Shown here piece by piece: positions 9,357 through 20,110 of a DNA stretch of 64,000 nucleotides. This DNA is from Allolobophora icterica (taxonomy: Eukaryota > Annelida > Clitellata > Crassiclitellata > Lumbricidae). Position 1 is the stretch's first letter, and the number at the start of each line of letters is the position of its first letter. The notes under the pieces are model-generated. The model saw only the letters and a program-made list of their open reading frames with translations, ran no database searches and was not told the origin of the DNA. Both the position numbers and the translations under genes were made by a program. Location: positions 38,267,306 to 38,331,305 of the forward strand of contig OY744611.1 in assembly GCA_963556255.1 (NCBI GenBank). The letters run 5' to 3'.

Positions 9357-9375
9357 AACCCCACTTCTGGTACCA
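9357..9375 (-). other. Primer binding site, tRNA-Leu(UAA)-type
   Basis: The minus strand reads TGGTACCAGAAGTGGGGTT, 3 nt downstream of the 5' LTR. From memory of metazoan tRNA sequences this complements the 3' end of tRNA-Leu(UAA) (...CCCCACTTCTGGTA plus CCA). A search of the species' tRNA set would settle it. Confidence 0.75.
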
Positions 9376-9378
9376 GTT

Positions 9379-10395
9379 TGTCGCGAAACCGGGGGTGTTC
9401 TTGGTTTCTGAGGCGGTGCGAGGTTCAGAGTTCTTACCAGGATGTCCGAAAAACCCCACCCCTCGTGTAAAAGGCCAGGTCCGGCTCTCGTGGTCTGTCA
9501 AGAGGCTTAAACAGAGTCGACAACGAAGTAACGTAGAAGTCCGTTTTAATCGCAAATATCCAATGAGCACAGAATCATCCAAACTATAATCGCACTTATC
9601 GCGTCCACAGAACTACAGCAACGTATAACTCAACAGTGAAAGAACTATCGCAACGTACTGATATCGCAAACTATGACTTCCGCAATATACGGGTATCGCC
9701 ACCACGACTCAGCATCAAGAGAACTATCGCAACTGTCGACGATACTCTTCTTCAGCTAGTCGAGACTTCTAGACCGATGCTTAGCTCAAGGCCGAATCTC
9801 AGACCGTCCTCCAGACTCTCCCCTGCTCTGCTTGAAATCCCAGCCTTATATACCGAAATATTCCATGAGGTGTCTAGCACCGGGGTGACTCATCACCTAA
9901 GACACGAAGTGTCAGTCCAAAAGGGCACCCATGGTCAATTTAGACACCCAACCAATCAATAGGCCCAAAACGTCACCTCATGGGTGTCGAAATACTTAGA
10001 GCTGAAAGCATCGGCCTTGCCTCAGATCCCAAAAGTGACACCTCACACAATTCTCTCGGTGCTGATTTACAGAGATACAATACATCTAATCAACGGCACT
10101 CCATAGGGTGTCGTTTCGACATCGGCACCTCACGGCGCTCCATAGGGTGCCAAAACGAACTTGCCACACAGTCAAATTATATAGCACCCACAGGGTGTCA
10201 ATACGGAAAGCGCACCCAGCCAAATAACTAAGCACCCTAAGGGGTGTCAAACAAGGCAAATGTTCCCTAGCACTTCATGAGTGCCAACACAAAATAGTCA
10301 CCTCACAGGGTGTCGAATTAAGGCAAACACCATACCGCACCTCACCGGTGTCAGCTTAAAACATGCACCTCATTGTAAGAGTGAATTTCTCGACA
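9379..10395 (-). repeat. 5' LTR of gypsy-type element (1017 bp)
   Basis: Identical in length and, as far as I compared, in sequence to 3686-4702. It carries the second copy of the palindrome array (9869-10381) and TATA box (9844-9852). Identity of the LTRs implies very recent insertion or gene conversion. Confidence 0.95.
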
Positions 10396-10399
10396 ATAA
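10396..10399. other. Target site duplication ATAA, right of LTR retrotransposon
   Basis: Matches 3682-3685. The next stretch to about 10925 is intron without a recognised feature, except a CT-rich run near 10560-10640. Confidence 0.8.
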
Positions 10400-10924
10400 G
10401 CTGGTACCCTGTGCTTAGCTTTAGAATAGCGGTTTAGAAATTTGGAGTTTACGATTACGATTACGATCTAAGGTTCTTGATGCGACCAACGGCAGAATCT
10501 CTGTTTTGTGAGTAGGAGTTCATTCTAAGTGTACTCTCCCAGGTCTGTCCTGTATCTCTTTGTCTCCTCTTTCTCTGTATCTCTTCCTGTTTTCCCTTTC
10601 TCGCTTTCTCTCTCTGTCTCTCTGTCCCCCTCTCTCTACATACTGTTCTCAATCTCCTCTTCATAATTTTCGGAAATGAGCTGGAACAGAGCGAGCGTTT
10701 GGGGGATAATATATAACGCGGAAGATTTCGTTTACGATTATTGATCGCTGTCGTCCAATTACGACCAATTGACGACCGACGGACAGGTGCTCGTTGAGCG
10801 GAAGAAGCCATAAGCCACATGCAATCGAATCGAAGATGACCCTTGGAGAGACCACTCGAGACTCCTTCGTCTCTTCCGGACCAAGCCTCCATTCCTCGCT
10901 CTGTCTCTATGTCCGTTTGCCCGT

Positions 10925-12500
10925 CCATGGTTCGTCTGTCTGTCTGTCTGTCCTTCTGTCTGTTCATCGTTAGTGCGTCCGTCCGTCTGCTTGTTCGTCC
11001 GTCTGTCCATCTGTCCATCTTTCCGTCTGTCCATCTGTTCATCTTCAATCCTTCAGTCTGTTCATCTTTCAATCCTTCCGTCTGTCCATCTTACTATCCA
11101 TCCGTCTGTCCATCTTTCTAGCCTTCCGTCTGTCCATCTTTCTATCCTTCCGTCTGTCCATCTTTCTATCCATCCGTCTGTCCATCTTTCTATCCTTCCG
11201 TCTGTCCATCTTTCTATCCTTCCGTCTGTCCATCTGTCCGCCCTTCCGTCTGTCCATATGTCCGTCTGTCCATCTGTCCATCTTTCTATCCTTCCGTCTG
11301 TCCATCTTTCTATCCTTCCGTCTGTCCATCTGTCCATCCTTCCGTCTGTCCATCTTTCAATCCTTCCGTCTGTCCATCTTTCTATCCATCTTTCTAGCCT
11401 TCCGTCTGTCTATCTTTCAATCCTTCCGTCTGTCCATCTTTCTAACCTTCCGTCTGTCCATCTTTCTATCCTTCCGTCTGTCCATCTTTCTAGCCTTCCG
11501 TCTGTCCATCTTTCAATCCTTCCGTCTGTCCATCTTTCTATCCTTCCGTCTGTCCATCTTTCAATCCTTCCGTTTGTCCATCTTTCTAGCCTTCCGTCTG
11601 TTCATCTTTCAATCCTTCCGTCTGTCCATCTTTCTATCCTTCCGTCTGTCCATCTTTCTATCCTTCCGTCTGTCCATCTTTCTATCCTTCCGTCTGTCCA
11701 TCTGTCCATCCTTCCGTCTGTCCATCTTTCAATCCTTCCGTCTGTCCATCTTTCTATCCTTCCGTCTGTCCATCTTTCTATCCTTCCGTCTGTCCATCTT
11801 TCTATCCTTCCGTCTGTCCATCTTTCTATCCTTCCGTCTGTCCATCTGTCCGTCCTTCCGTCTGTCCATCTTTCAATCCTTCCGTCTGTCCATCTTTCTA
11901 TCCTTCCGCTGTCCATCTTTCTATCCTTCCGTCTGTCCATCTTTCAATCCTTCCGTCTGTCCATCTGTCCGTCCTTCCGTCTGTCCATCTGTCAATCCTT
12001 ACGTCTGTCCATCTGTCCGTCCTTCCGTCTGTCCATCTTTCTATCCTTCCGTCTGTCCATCTTTCTATCCTTCCGTCTGTCCATCTGTCCATCCTTCCGT
12101 CTGTCCATCTTTCAATCCTTCCGTCTGTCCATCTTTCTATCCTTCCGTCTGTCCATCTTTCTATCCTTCCGTCTGTCCATCTTTCAATCCTTCCGTCTGT
12201 CCATCTTTCTATCCTTCCGTCTGTCCATCTTTCTATCCTTCCGTCTGTCCATCTTTCAATCCTTCCGTCTGTCCATCTTTCTATCCTTCCGCTGTCCATC
12301 TTTCTATCCTTCCGTCTGTCCATCTTTCAATCCTTCCGTCTGTCCATCTGTCCGTCCTTCCGTCTGTCCATCTGTCAATCCTTACGTCTGTCCATCTGTC
12401 CGTCCTTCCGTCTGTCCATCTTTCTATCCTTCCGTCTGTCCATCTTTCTATCCTTCCGTCTGTCCATCTGTCCGTCCTTCCGTCTGTCCATCCGTCCCAT
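10925..12500. repeat. 24-bp minisatellite array (about 60 copies)
   Basis: The unit contains CCTTCCGTCTGTCCATC followed by TTTCTAT, TTTCAAT or TGTCCGT variants. It is regular from about 11045 to 12495, with a looser GTCTGTC-rich lead-in. Because 24 is a multiple of 3, several frames stay open (up to 510 codons). These are not genes. A single-base loss (CCTTCCGCTGTCC) occurs at 11908 and again at 12291, 383 bp apart, showing a larger 16-unit duplication. The array lies in the Cav3 intron. Confidence 0.95.
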
Positions 12501-12754
12501 GCTGACCTCGTTAGAAATCGATGAGTCACGACACGGTTTGGGATGAAACGCCTGTAAGGGATACAGATCGCTAACGTCTGGTTATCAGCCAAATGACCGC
12601 AATTACGTCTGTCATCTCTGACTCCTGCGCATCCCTTCGAGATTCCTCCAGCATTAGACCACATTTAGGCAAATCACGGAAAAGCAAAGAAATGTAAAGT
12701 AACCGCAATCGAAATTAGAATCTACTGCGCGGTAAATAATACTAGGGCCTACTG

Positions 12755-12918
12755 TAATTAGTTTTTACCCCAGGGAGCTTAAAATAATTTTATTGTCCGA
12801 AGACAATAAAGTCACGTCTGGAACGGCTATAACTCGTCAAGCTCCGGCTGAGCAAATTACTACAATTATTGTTATTATTGTTGTCTGACTCAAGGCAAGT
12901 GTAATCCCACAGGAGTAA
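12755..12918 (-). repeat. AAT-tailed interspersed repeat copies
   Basis: The block includes GTCTGGAACGGCTATA and TGTCCGAAGACAATAA, matching GGCTTCTGGAACGGCTGCA and TTGTCCGGAGACAGT at 61025-61065. It also holds a GGCAAGTGTAATCCCACAGGAG segment at about 12893. It belongs to the family described at 60965-61105. Confidence 0.55.
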
Positions 12919-12929
12919 AAATTATTATT

Positions 12930-12997
<68 letters not shown>

Positions 12998-12998
12998 G
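12919..12998. repeat. (ATT)n microsatellite
   Basis: About 26 ATT units with one TTT interruption, abutting the AAT-tailed repeat. Confidence 0.95.
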
Positions 12999-13171
12999 AA
13001 ATACATTTTCATTTTCAGGCTCAATTAACAGCTTAAAAATTAGCCTAGTTTTTTTATTAACATGGATTAGTTATTTTATTATAATCATTATTATCATCAG
13101 TATCATCATTATTATTTGTAACGTAGGTAGAATGATCTCTCAGGAATTAAATAAAGTTAGAGGTACAAACT

Positions 13172-13222
13172 ATTATTATTGTTTTTGCCCTGAGGTACTT
13201 TAGTTCCCCCAGGGGCTTAGAT
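13172..13222 (-). repeat. AAT-tailed interspersed repeat, 3' end
   Basis: In minus orientation CCCCTGGGGGAACTAAAGTACCTCAGGGC is followed by an AATAAT run, matching the 3' motif of the family (CCTGAGGGAT..CATGTACCTCGGG then AAT units). Confidence 0.5.
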
Positions 13223-13257
13223 ATTACGAGAGTGAATGAACTGGAATGGCTTATTAT

Positions 13258-13258
13258 T

Positions 13259-13339
<81 letters not shown>

Positions 13340-13412
13340 GTCGTCGTCGTCGTCGTCATCATCATCATCATCATCATCATTATCATCATCATCATCATCA
13401 TCATCATCATCT
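13258..13412. repeat. (ATC)n microsatellite
   Basis: Near-perfect ATC units with a CGT block in the middle. All ORFs here are artefacts. Confidence 0.97.
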
Positions 13413-13420
13413 ACAATTTT

Positions 13421-13515
13421 TTAAAGCGCGCAAAGTTACACAGAAATGCGAATCTAACACGCGGTATATTATTATAATTTTTGCCCGAGGTATATATGAT
13501 TCGCAGGGACTTAAA
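13421..13515 (-). repeat. Dispersed repeat fragment plus AAT-tailed 3' motif
   Basis: GCGCGCAAAGTTACACAGAAATGCGAATC at 13426-13454 recurs as GCGCGCAAGGTCACACAGAAAATGCGAATC near 37566 and partly near 50722. It is followed by an AAT-tailed family end (GCCCGAGGTATATATGATTC...). The family of the first part is unknown. Confidence 0.5.
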
Positions 13516-13664
13516 GAGCTCCGGTGTTAAAGATAATTATAATCCCTTGTAGTTTTCGTTGTGTTCTTTAAAGTCGTTTCTGTAGTTTGTGTACTTCTCT
13601 TCTGATTGATTGTTTCTGTTCGTTTCCTGTCTCATTGGGGTAAGGGTAAATTGATTAGTCTTAC

Positions 13665-13836
13665 CCTCCAGTGGTGACGTTTTTCGGAAGGTCGAGGAAG
13701 CAGCGGTTGCGCAGCAGTCCGGCCCAGAGTTGAACGCCAACGATTCCGAAGATGAAGAATACGAAGAAACAGAGTAGAAGAACGTTTCCAAGCATCGGAA
13801 GAGTGTCGAGTAATAGCATCACAAGGATGCGCATAC
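13665..13836 (-). CDS. Cav3: Cav3 exon: domain I S4-S5 linker and S5 helix
   Basis: This 172-nt exon is read on the minus strand, starting GTATGCGC after an AAG acceptor and ending GG|GTAAG. Joined to the previous exon (codon A|GT = Ser) it reads [19 protein letters not shown], then the S5 helix [20 protein letters not shown] and AGLLRNRCF, all hallmark T-type sequence. It then enters the extracellular loop with an NVT glycosylation sequon. The 2-nt remainder fits the next exon exactly. The acceptor has a weak pyrimidine tract, but no other acceptor gives the conserved join. Confidence 0.95.
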
Positions 13837-13892
13837 CTTCAATCAACAATGTCACTATGTACATACAACCATATTGACACTGTTATCATCAA

Positions 13893-14265
<373 letters not shown>

Positions 14266-14979
14266 TACACTCGAAATAGATATGATATGTCGAATTCTCA
14301 AATCAATGTCCGTAGGCAAAAATGATTATTCCTATTATATTATAATAATATATTTTAAACGGAACGGTTAGTATCCTAAGGATAAGATGGAAGAATTATT
14401 CTCAGAGACTTGACCATCTGTCATTCGTCTTTTCTGGTCAAGTACCGGTTAAAAAACAATAGCAGTAACAACAAACTATCCCCACTACGCCCATCCCATT
14501 ACCACGTCCATCCCACCACTACCCCATCCCACCACCACGCTTATGCCACCACCACGCTCATCCCACCACCAAGCCAATTCCACCACTACTTCCATCGTCA
14601 TCACCACTACCGCCCACGCCACCACCATCACGTCCACTGCAACTACACTGCCGACCCAGATGAAGACTCTGTTAAGGGGCGTTGGGCGTTAAATTGTCGT
14701 TTAAATAATGACCTACACAACTTATCAAGCACTGCATATTTCACGAGGAGCTGGTCTGGCATTTCAGCCGTGACAGACGACCTTTTACTTGCGACTGGTT
14801 CACACTATTGATCTTTTACCACGACTTACTAGATGTCATATGGAAAATTTAGTTATATTATCAACATGAAAATGGATAACATCGATGTCCATTTGTATAA
14901 TTGAGTTAACCGTTAAACGGTTTCAGTAAAAACCCGGAGCACTTTCGAAGGTCAATGCATTACTTAGATAAGGCTTACA

Positions 14980-15190
14980 TTCATAGGCGTAATTTGTGGG
15001 GGGTACGAGGGGTACCCGTACCCCCACTTTTTGGACTGGGGGGTACAGTACCCCCCACTTTTTGAACAATGCCAATCAATATTTTGTTACTGTGCCTTCC
15101 CAGAGATCGCAGTCTCGGCCTTGCTTCGTGTATGTAAGAAATTGTTACCCCCCACTTTTAAGACAAAAGTTACTCCCCTGCTTACATTAC
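14980..15190. repeat. Possible MITE fragment with GGGGTAC/GTACCCC runs
   Basis: CATAGGCGTAATTTGTGGGG begins a stretch with repeated GTACCCCC(A)CTTTTT and GGGGGGTAC blocks, ending near a degenerate inverted copy (AAAAGTTACTCCCC). The opening CATAGGCG resembles the terminus of the element at 46046. I found no clear right end or duplication. Confidence 0.35.
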
Positions 15191-15666
15191 TTGTACGTTA
15201 ATTATCTGCTCGGCACTTCGATCGACCTCCAGCTGCTCACCCCCGGGAGAAAGCAACCCTGAGCCTCGATTTACGCGTACCATTTTCATCGCCGGAAGCT
15301 GGCCCATAATGCCTTTCACGTCTGCTCTCCGCTTCCGATTAGCTTGGCGCCTTGTCAGACGGGGCTCAAAAGCCCAAACCGCATCGGGTGGGGTAAGAAC
15401 CCGCTATAAACTAAGCCGTTGATTGAAACTGAAATACCTTCTCACGATTGCACCGATATATGATTGTTTACATTGAAGATAATCTTAATTATTGTTTACC
15501 CCATCCTCGAGGTGCATGTCCTTAGGATGTCTACAATATCTGGGCATATTCTTCACGCTAACCCGCCCACCTCCATCAGCACAGCACCCTCCCCTCAGAC
15601 TCTCGACAGATGTGTTACCAAGAGGCGATCAGTTTACGCCGTCCGCTATAAATTATTCACCGTCAG

Positions 15667-15736
15667 CGCTCTGCGGCAGCAACAATGGCATCATCACCCA
15701 CCGCTCTGCGGCAGCAACAATGGCATCATCACCCAC
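15667..15736. repeat. Tandem duplication of a 35-bp unit
   Basis: Two adjacent perfect 35-bp copies (15667-15701 and 15702-15736) begin CGCTCTGCGGCAGC and end CATCATCACCCAC. Otherwise 15190-16268 shows nothing I can support. Confidence 0.9.
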
Positions 15737-16267
15737 ATAAACAGCATCAGCAACAACAGGAGCAACAGTAGGCCTAAAGGACAATTTCTTTAAAGCTCCT
15801 CTTGGGACACACGTCTTGAAATGGGTTGACCTTTCAGCTCAGGCTTTGCAGTTCGAATACTAGCGCGTAATGCTTACGTTGCAAATCTGTTATTGCTCCC
15901 AGTAATCACTGATAGTGTAATAATCCCAGCTAGACTGTCGTATAGAGAGAGTGCGTGAGCTTAAGCGGAGGAATCGCGAAATGAGAGAAATGTTGCCTCT
16001 GTTTAGTTGTTCAAACGACCTGCTGTAGTTGCTCACTCCAACAGGTTGTCTCTGACATGGAATAGAACGTTTGACATTACTACTTTTAAAATGCGCTTGT
16101 TATCACATTTACCGGAATTCAGCGGAATCGGCTTTGTAGGCCTATGCATTGAAAAGCATTCTGGTATTCAGCTTGCACAACTTTTAGCGTATACGTGCAT
16201 AGTTGATAATGACAGCAACTTTGGGACGTTCCTTAACGGCGCAATATAAATATCCATGTAACGCACG

Positions 16268-16417
16268 CATACATACATACACGCATATATACATACATAC
16301 ATAGTTACATAAATACATACACGCATACATACATATATTCATACATACATAGTTACATACATGCATACACGCATACATACATACATACATACATACATAC
16401 ATACATACATACATACA

Positions 16418-16451
<34 letters not shown>

Positions 16452-16571
16452 CATACATATATACATGCATACATACACTCAAACATACACACATGCATGT
16501 ACATGCATGTATGCATACATACATACATACATACATACATACATGCATACATACATACATACATACATACA

Positions 16572-16603
<32 letters not shown>

Positions 16604-16770
16604 CATATATACAGTATATCCATACATACATTCCTACATTTATTCATACACACTTACATACATACATAAATACATACATACATACATACATACATACATA
16701 CATACATACATACATACATACATACATACATACATACATACATACATACATACATACATACATACATAAT
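16268..16770. repeat. (ATAC)n microsatellite, about 500 bp
   Basis: Long ATAC array with short interruptions (ATGCATGTACATGCATGT near 16490-16515). It generates spurious ORFs in most frames. Confidence 0.97.
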
Positions 16771-17869
16771 AAAATGCATGCATCGATGCATGCCTACATA
16801 CATATACACATAGCTGAAGCGTGTCTGCTTTAACTGGGTCGTGGTATAAACCTTTTGATTTCATTCTCCTACTGATCCGAAAAGGAACGAGCTGTTGTCG
16901 GAGAAAGGGCTTTTGATGTGTAAATCTTCTGCGGACAATGTCCTTTCTTCTCTTTCCCTTCCATGCTCCCCTTTGCACCGCTATAGTTCGTTTCTGAGAA
17001 GCCCTTTCAGCCCTTTAAGTCGCAGACAACGGAGTGGTGCTGGCAGATCGGACAGGCAGCGCTGAGCCATGCAAGTCAACAGTCAAGCCGTTTACTTTGA
17101 CGGATGAGCGTTGAAGAGGCAAGCACGTGACGAACGAAGGAGGAAGAAGAGGAGAAGCTAGAATGAGGAAGATTAGTAAAAGAAGAAGGGTCTTGGGAAA
17201 GTGGAAAAGAGAAGAAACTCTGAAGCTCAATTCAATTTAATTCAAGTAAATTTTATTGATCACCAAAGCAAAAGTTCATTATGCAAGTTGTTTTAGTAGT
17301 TCATGGGTGTCAACGGGCAAGCACAAAAGGACGTACCTTTTCACCCGCATGATCGCTCATTTGTCATTTCTATTTCCGTATGCATGCAGTAACATTGAAA
17401 AGTAGAAGAACTACAGAAATATGGAGATAAAGATAAAGCAACAATGAAAAGCAATGGAAAGAGAACACGAATGAGAAAGATGAAGACAAAAGAAGAAAGT
17501 AAAAGTAAAACTTTCCGGTCCTTAATAGAACGTAAAAGAGGCCGATTTATTCGTCTTTCCGAAGATCTGTGGCTCGAGCGCCTCAGTTTGTCCCTTCCAC
17601 AGGCAAGCGCCTGAAGTCTGCTTTGACAGTAATTTCACTGGTTCGGGTCTGGAGCGTCTCTGATGTAGTTTCTTCTTGTAGTGGCGCTTTATAAATGTCA
17701 GATTACTATTACAATTTTTCGCGAATGTCAGTCTTAGCCTGGATTAAGGATTAGGGCGAAGCTAATATCTTCGTTATGGCATGGAGTCGTTAGACAGAAT
17801 AAATAACGCACTCATTTTCGACTTTCATCCCTGCATTAAACGACTCACAAGGTTCTGAGGATAGGACCA
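16771..17869. other. Intronic stretch without recognised gene
   Basis: Within the Cav3 S4-S5 intron. Mostly unique-looking sequence with purine-rich patches (17130-17220, 17410-17510). No coding or RNA feature supported. Confidence 0.5.
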
Positions 17870-18008
17870 GTAAGTAAGTATATTCTTTATTAACAAATTG
17901 CTAATCGCACTTTGGCGTACAGACATCTAATAAACACAGTTAAATAGCATGTACCATCCTAACAATAAGTGTTTTACGCATGAGGCTGTCGACTGGGGGA
18001 TTACGCGG
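17870..18008 (-). mobile_element. LINE 3' end with (TTAC)n tail
   Basis: In minus orientation it ends ...TTAATAAAGAATATACTTACTTAC, with a polyadenylation signal before the tetranucleotide tail. It closely matches the 3' end at 63745-63892 (GACCGCGTAATCCCCCAG, TGTGTTTATTAGATGTCTGTAC, GTGCGATTAGCAATT), which lies on the plus strand. Only the 3' untranslated end is present. Confidence 0.75.
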
Positions 18009-18304
18009 TCTTCTTTGCAGTACTTGCTATTTATTCCGTAGTATACTTGCTAGTTACTTTGCAGTTCTTGCTATTTACTTTACAGTATTCAATGTTCAGT
18101 TTCCGCGAGTACCACATTAAACTCCTTGGTGACATAGACAGGCGTTCAAGGAGACCTGTCCAGAGTGAGTCTGTTTATCAAGACTAGTGCAAACAATGCA
18201 CAGAAGAAGGAGGATGAAGAAAACTGCGAAGAAGAAGAAGAACCGAAGAAAACGAAGAAATGAAAACGAAGAAATCCGTATGAGTTGTTAAATAAGATAC
18301 AGCA

Positions 18305-19441
18305 ATGAAGAATATACTTGCATTGATAGCTATAACCGATCATTTACTAGAAACAGTTGCATGCGAGCCGTATGCCCGCATGATATCGCTTGACTTTTCC
18401 AAGGCATTCGACACTGTAAGGCATAATTACCTCGCAGAGCAGTTAGCCTCCATGTTAATTCCTGATTTTGTTTACAATTGGGTGCTTTCTTTGCTTTTTA
18501 ATCGAGTGCACTGTACTAAATTTTGTGGTATCATTTCCCCATACAAATGTATAAATGCTAGCACTGTACAGGGGTCAGGGCTTGGACCAATCCACTTTTT
18601 GGCCGCCATTTCTGGACTTAAATTGCTTCATGCAGGGAACCGATTATTCAAATACGCAGATGATTGCTATTTGATAATTCCTGCCTCAAACATAACGACC
18701 ACTGACTCTGAACTTGCCCACATAGCTGAATGGGCCAGAAATTGCAACTTGCGCTTAAATCATAGTAAGTCTTGTGAAATCATAATAAGGCGTCCTCGAA
18801 CCAAAATTCTAGATACCCCTCCGCCCATTGCTGGGATCGTACGTGTAAATGAAATAAAAATTTTGGGAGTCACTCTTTCTGAAAAAATTGGGTTCTCCTC
18901 GCACATTAACAACATATGTTGTAAAGCTAAACAATCCTTTTTTGCTCTGCGAGTCCTGGTTTCGCATGGATTAACTGGAAGCCGCCTTCATGATGTTGTA
19001 CGTTCCACCACAGTGGCACGAATGTTGTACTCATCTCCAGTCTGGTGGGGATTTTCCAATGGTCTTGAGAGAGAACGTCTCTCTGCCTTGATACGTAAGC
19101 TTAAGCGACAAGGGTATCTGCCAACTGATACTCCTACATTTGACCTGTTGTGTTCTAAGGCTGACGATGCTCTCTTTGCAGCAATCCTTCAGAACCCAGG
19201 GCATGTCCTCCATGATTTGCTCCCTCCGATACGATCTACCGGATATTATCTTCGACCTCGCCGGCATAATCGCGAGATACCACGATGTGATCCTTTGACG
19301 GGGAAGGGTTACATTGCTAGATTACTGCATAAATGATAAGAAAACACTTTCTTTTTTAATTACTTATTTTATCATTTTTATTTCGATTTATTATTTGCTA
19401 ATGGTGTAATAAAGAATATACTTACTTACTTACTTACTTAG
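18305..19441 (+). pseudogene. 5'-truncated LINE reverse transcriptase with (CTTA)n tail
   Basis: A 343-codon ORF covers the palm-to-C-terminus part of a non-LTR retrotransposon reverse transcriptase: LDFSKAFDTVRH (conserved Asp), a degraded STVQGSGLGPIHFL block where PQGS..GP is usual, FKYADDCYLI (YADD active site), then LRLNHSKSCE and EIKILGVTL. The C-terminus LLPPIRSTGYYLRPRRHNREIP resembles the end of the related copy at 63.7 kb. After the stop come about 80 bp of A/T-rich 3' untranslated sequence, AATAAAG and CTTACTTACTTA (19418-19441). The endonuclease and the N-terminal half of the polymerase are missing, so it is dead on arrival. It lies antisense inside the Cav3 intron. Confidence 0.88.
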
Positions 19442-19789
19442 AGGGGTAATCACGACGGATGAAAATTACAGGCGAAACGAAAGAGAGCTCAGGGAAGAAG
19501 AGACTACAAAAACCATCTGAGAAATTCCGCAACCATTGTCTCGTATTTTTTTAATGTCTCTTACTGAAGGGATGGATAGACAATGAAATGGATTCAACGA
19601 CACCGCGGTCAGAATAACGAATTTGTTGCATTTTTTAACGCGTGAAAAAGTCCTACCTAACCCTAGTATTTGACTAAAGAGCTGCCCCTGTACGTATGTT
19701 TATTTGTTTGTCTCTCTGTCTCCCTCTGTCTGTCTGTCTGTCCGTATGTTTGCTTGAACATACGGACAGCAAATAGCTAGTCCTTCACT

Positions 19790-19989
<200 letters not shown>

Positions 19990-20004
19990 TTAGTCTCCGG
20001 ACGA

Positions 20005-20110
20005 CGAGGTTTGATTTTCCAGACATTGTCCCCTGCTCCCAACATAATTTCTTTCTATTCCTGAGGGACCATTAATACCTCGGATCAAAAAAATAATAAT
20101 AATAATAACA
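20005..20110 (+). repeat. AAT-tailed interspersed repeat copy
   Basis: CATTGTCCCC, then TTCCTGAGGGACCATTAATACCTCGGATC, then AATAATAAT. Matches the family 3' motif in plus orientation. Confidence 0.5.

Larger units (their letters stand above)
3686..10395 (-). mobile_element. Gypsy-type LTR retrotransposon, complete outline, internally deleted, with extra C2H2 ORF
   Basis: The 6,710-bp element lies in sense orientation in the 10.8-kb Cav3 intron between the S5 and pore-loop exons. In minus-strand order it has: a 5' LTR (10395-9379), a primer binding site (9375-9357), a Gag-protease-truncated-integrase frame (9303-6676), a short tandem repeat, a C2H2 zinc-finger ORF (6252-5326), a spacer, a polypurine tract (4715-4703) and a 3' LTR (4702-3686). 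The LTRs are 1017 bp each, start TG, end CA, and appear identical by eye. A 4-bp duplication (ATAA) flanks the element. Gag has one CCHC knuckle and protease has a DTG motif. Reverse transcriptase, RNase H and the integrase N-terminus are missing without breaking the frame. I infer a recent, non-autonomous insertion mobilised in trans. The closest named gypsy clade is not determined. Confidence 0.93.

Noticed and set aside
9395..10231. Plus-strand ORFs repeated in both LTRs (64, 108, 83 codons)
   Set aside because: They lie antisense in the LTR and are duplicated only because the LTRs are. The element's genes are on the minus strand.
10973..12524. Long ORFs (up to 510 codons) across the 24-bp array
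   Set aside because: Period of 24 keeps frames open on both strands. The translations are pure repeats (LSILPSVH, MDRRKDR) with no other sequence support.
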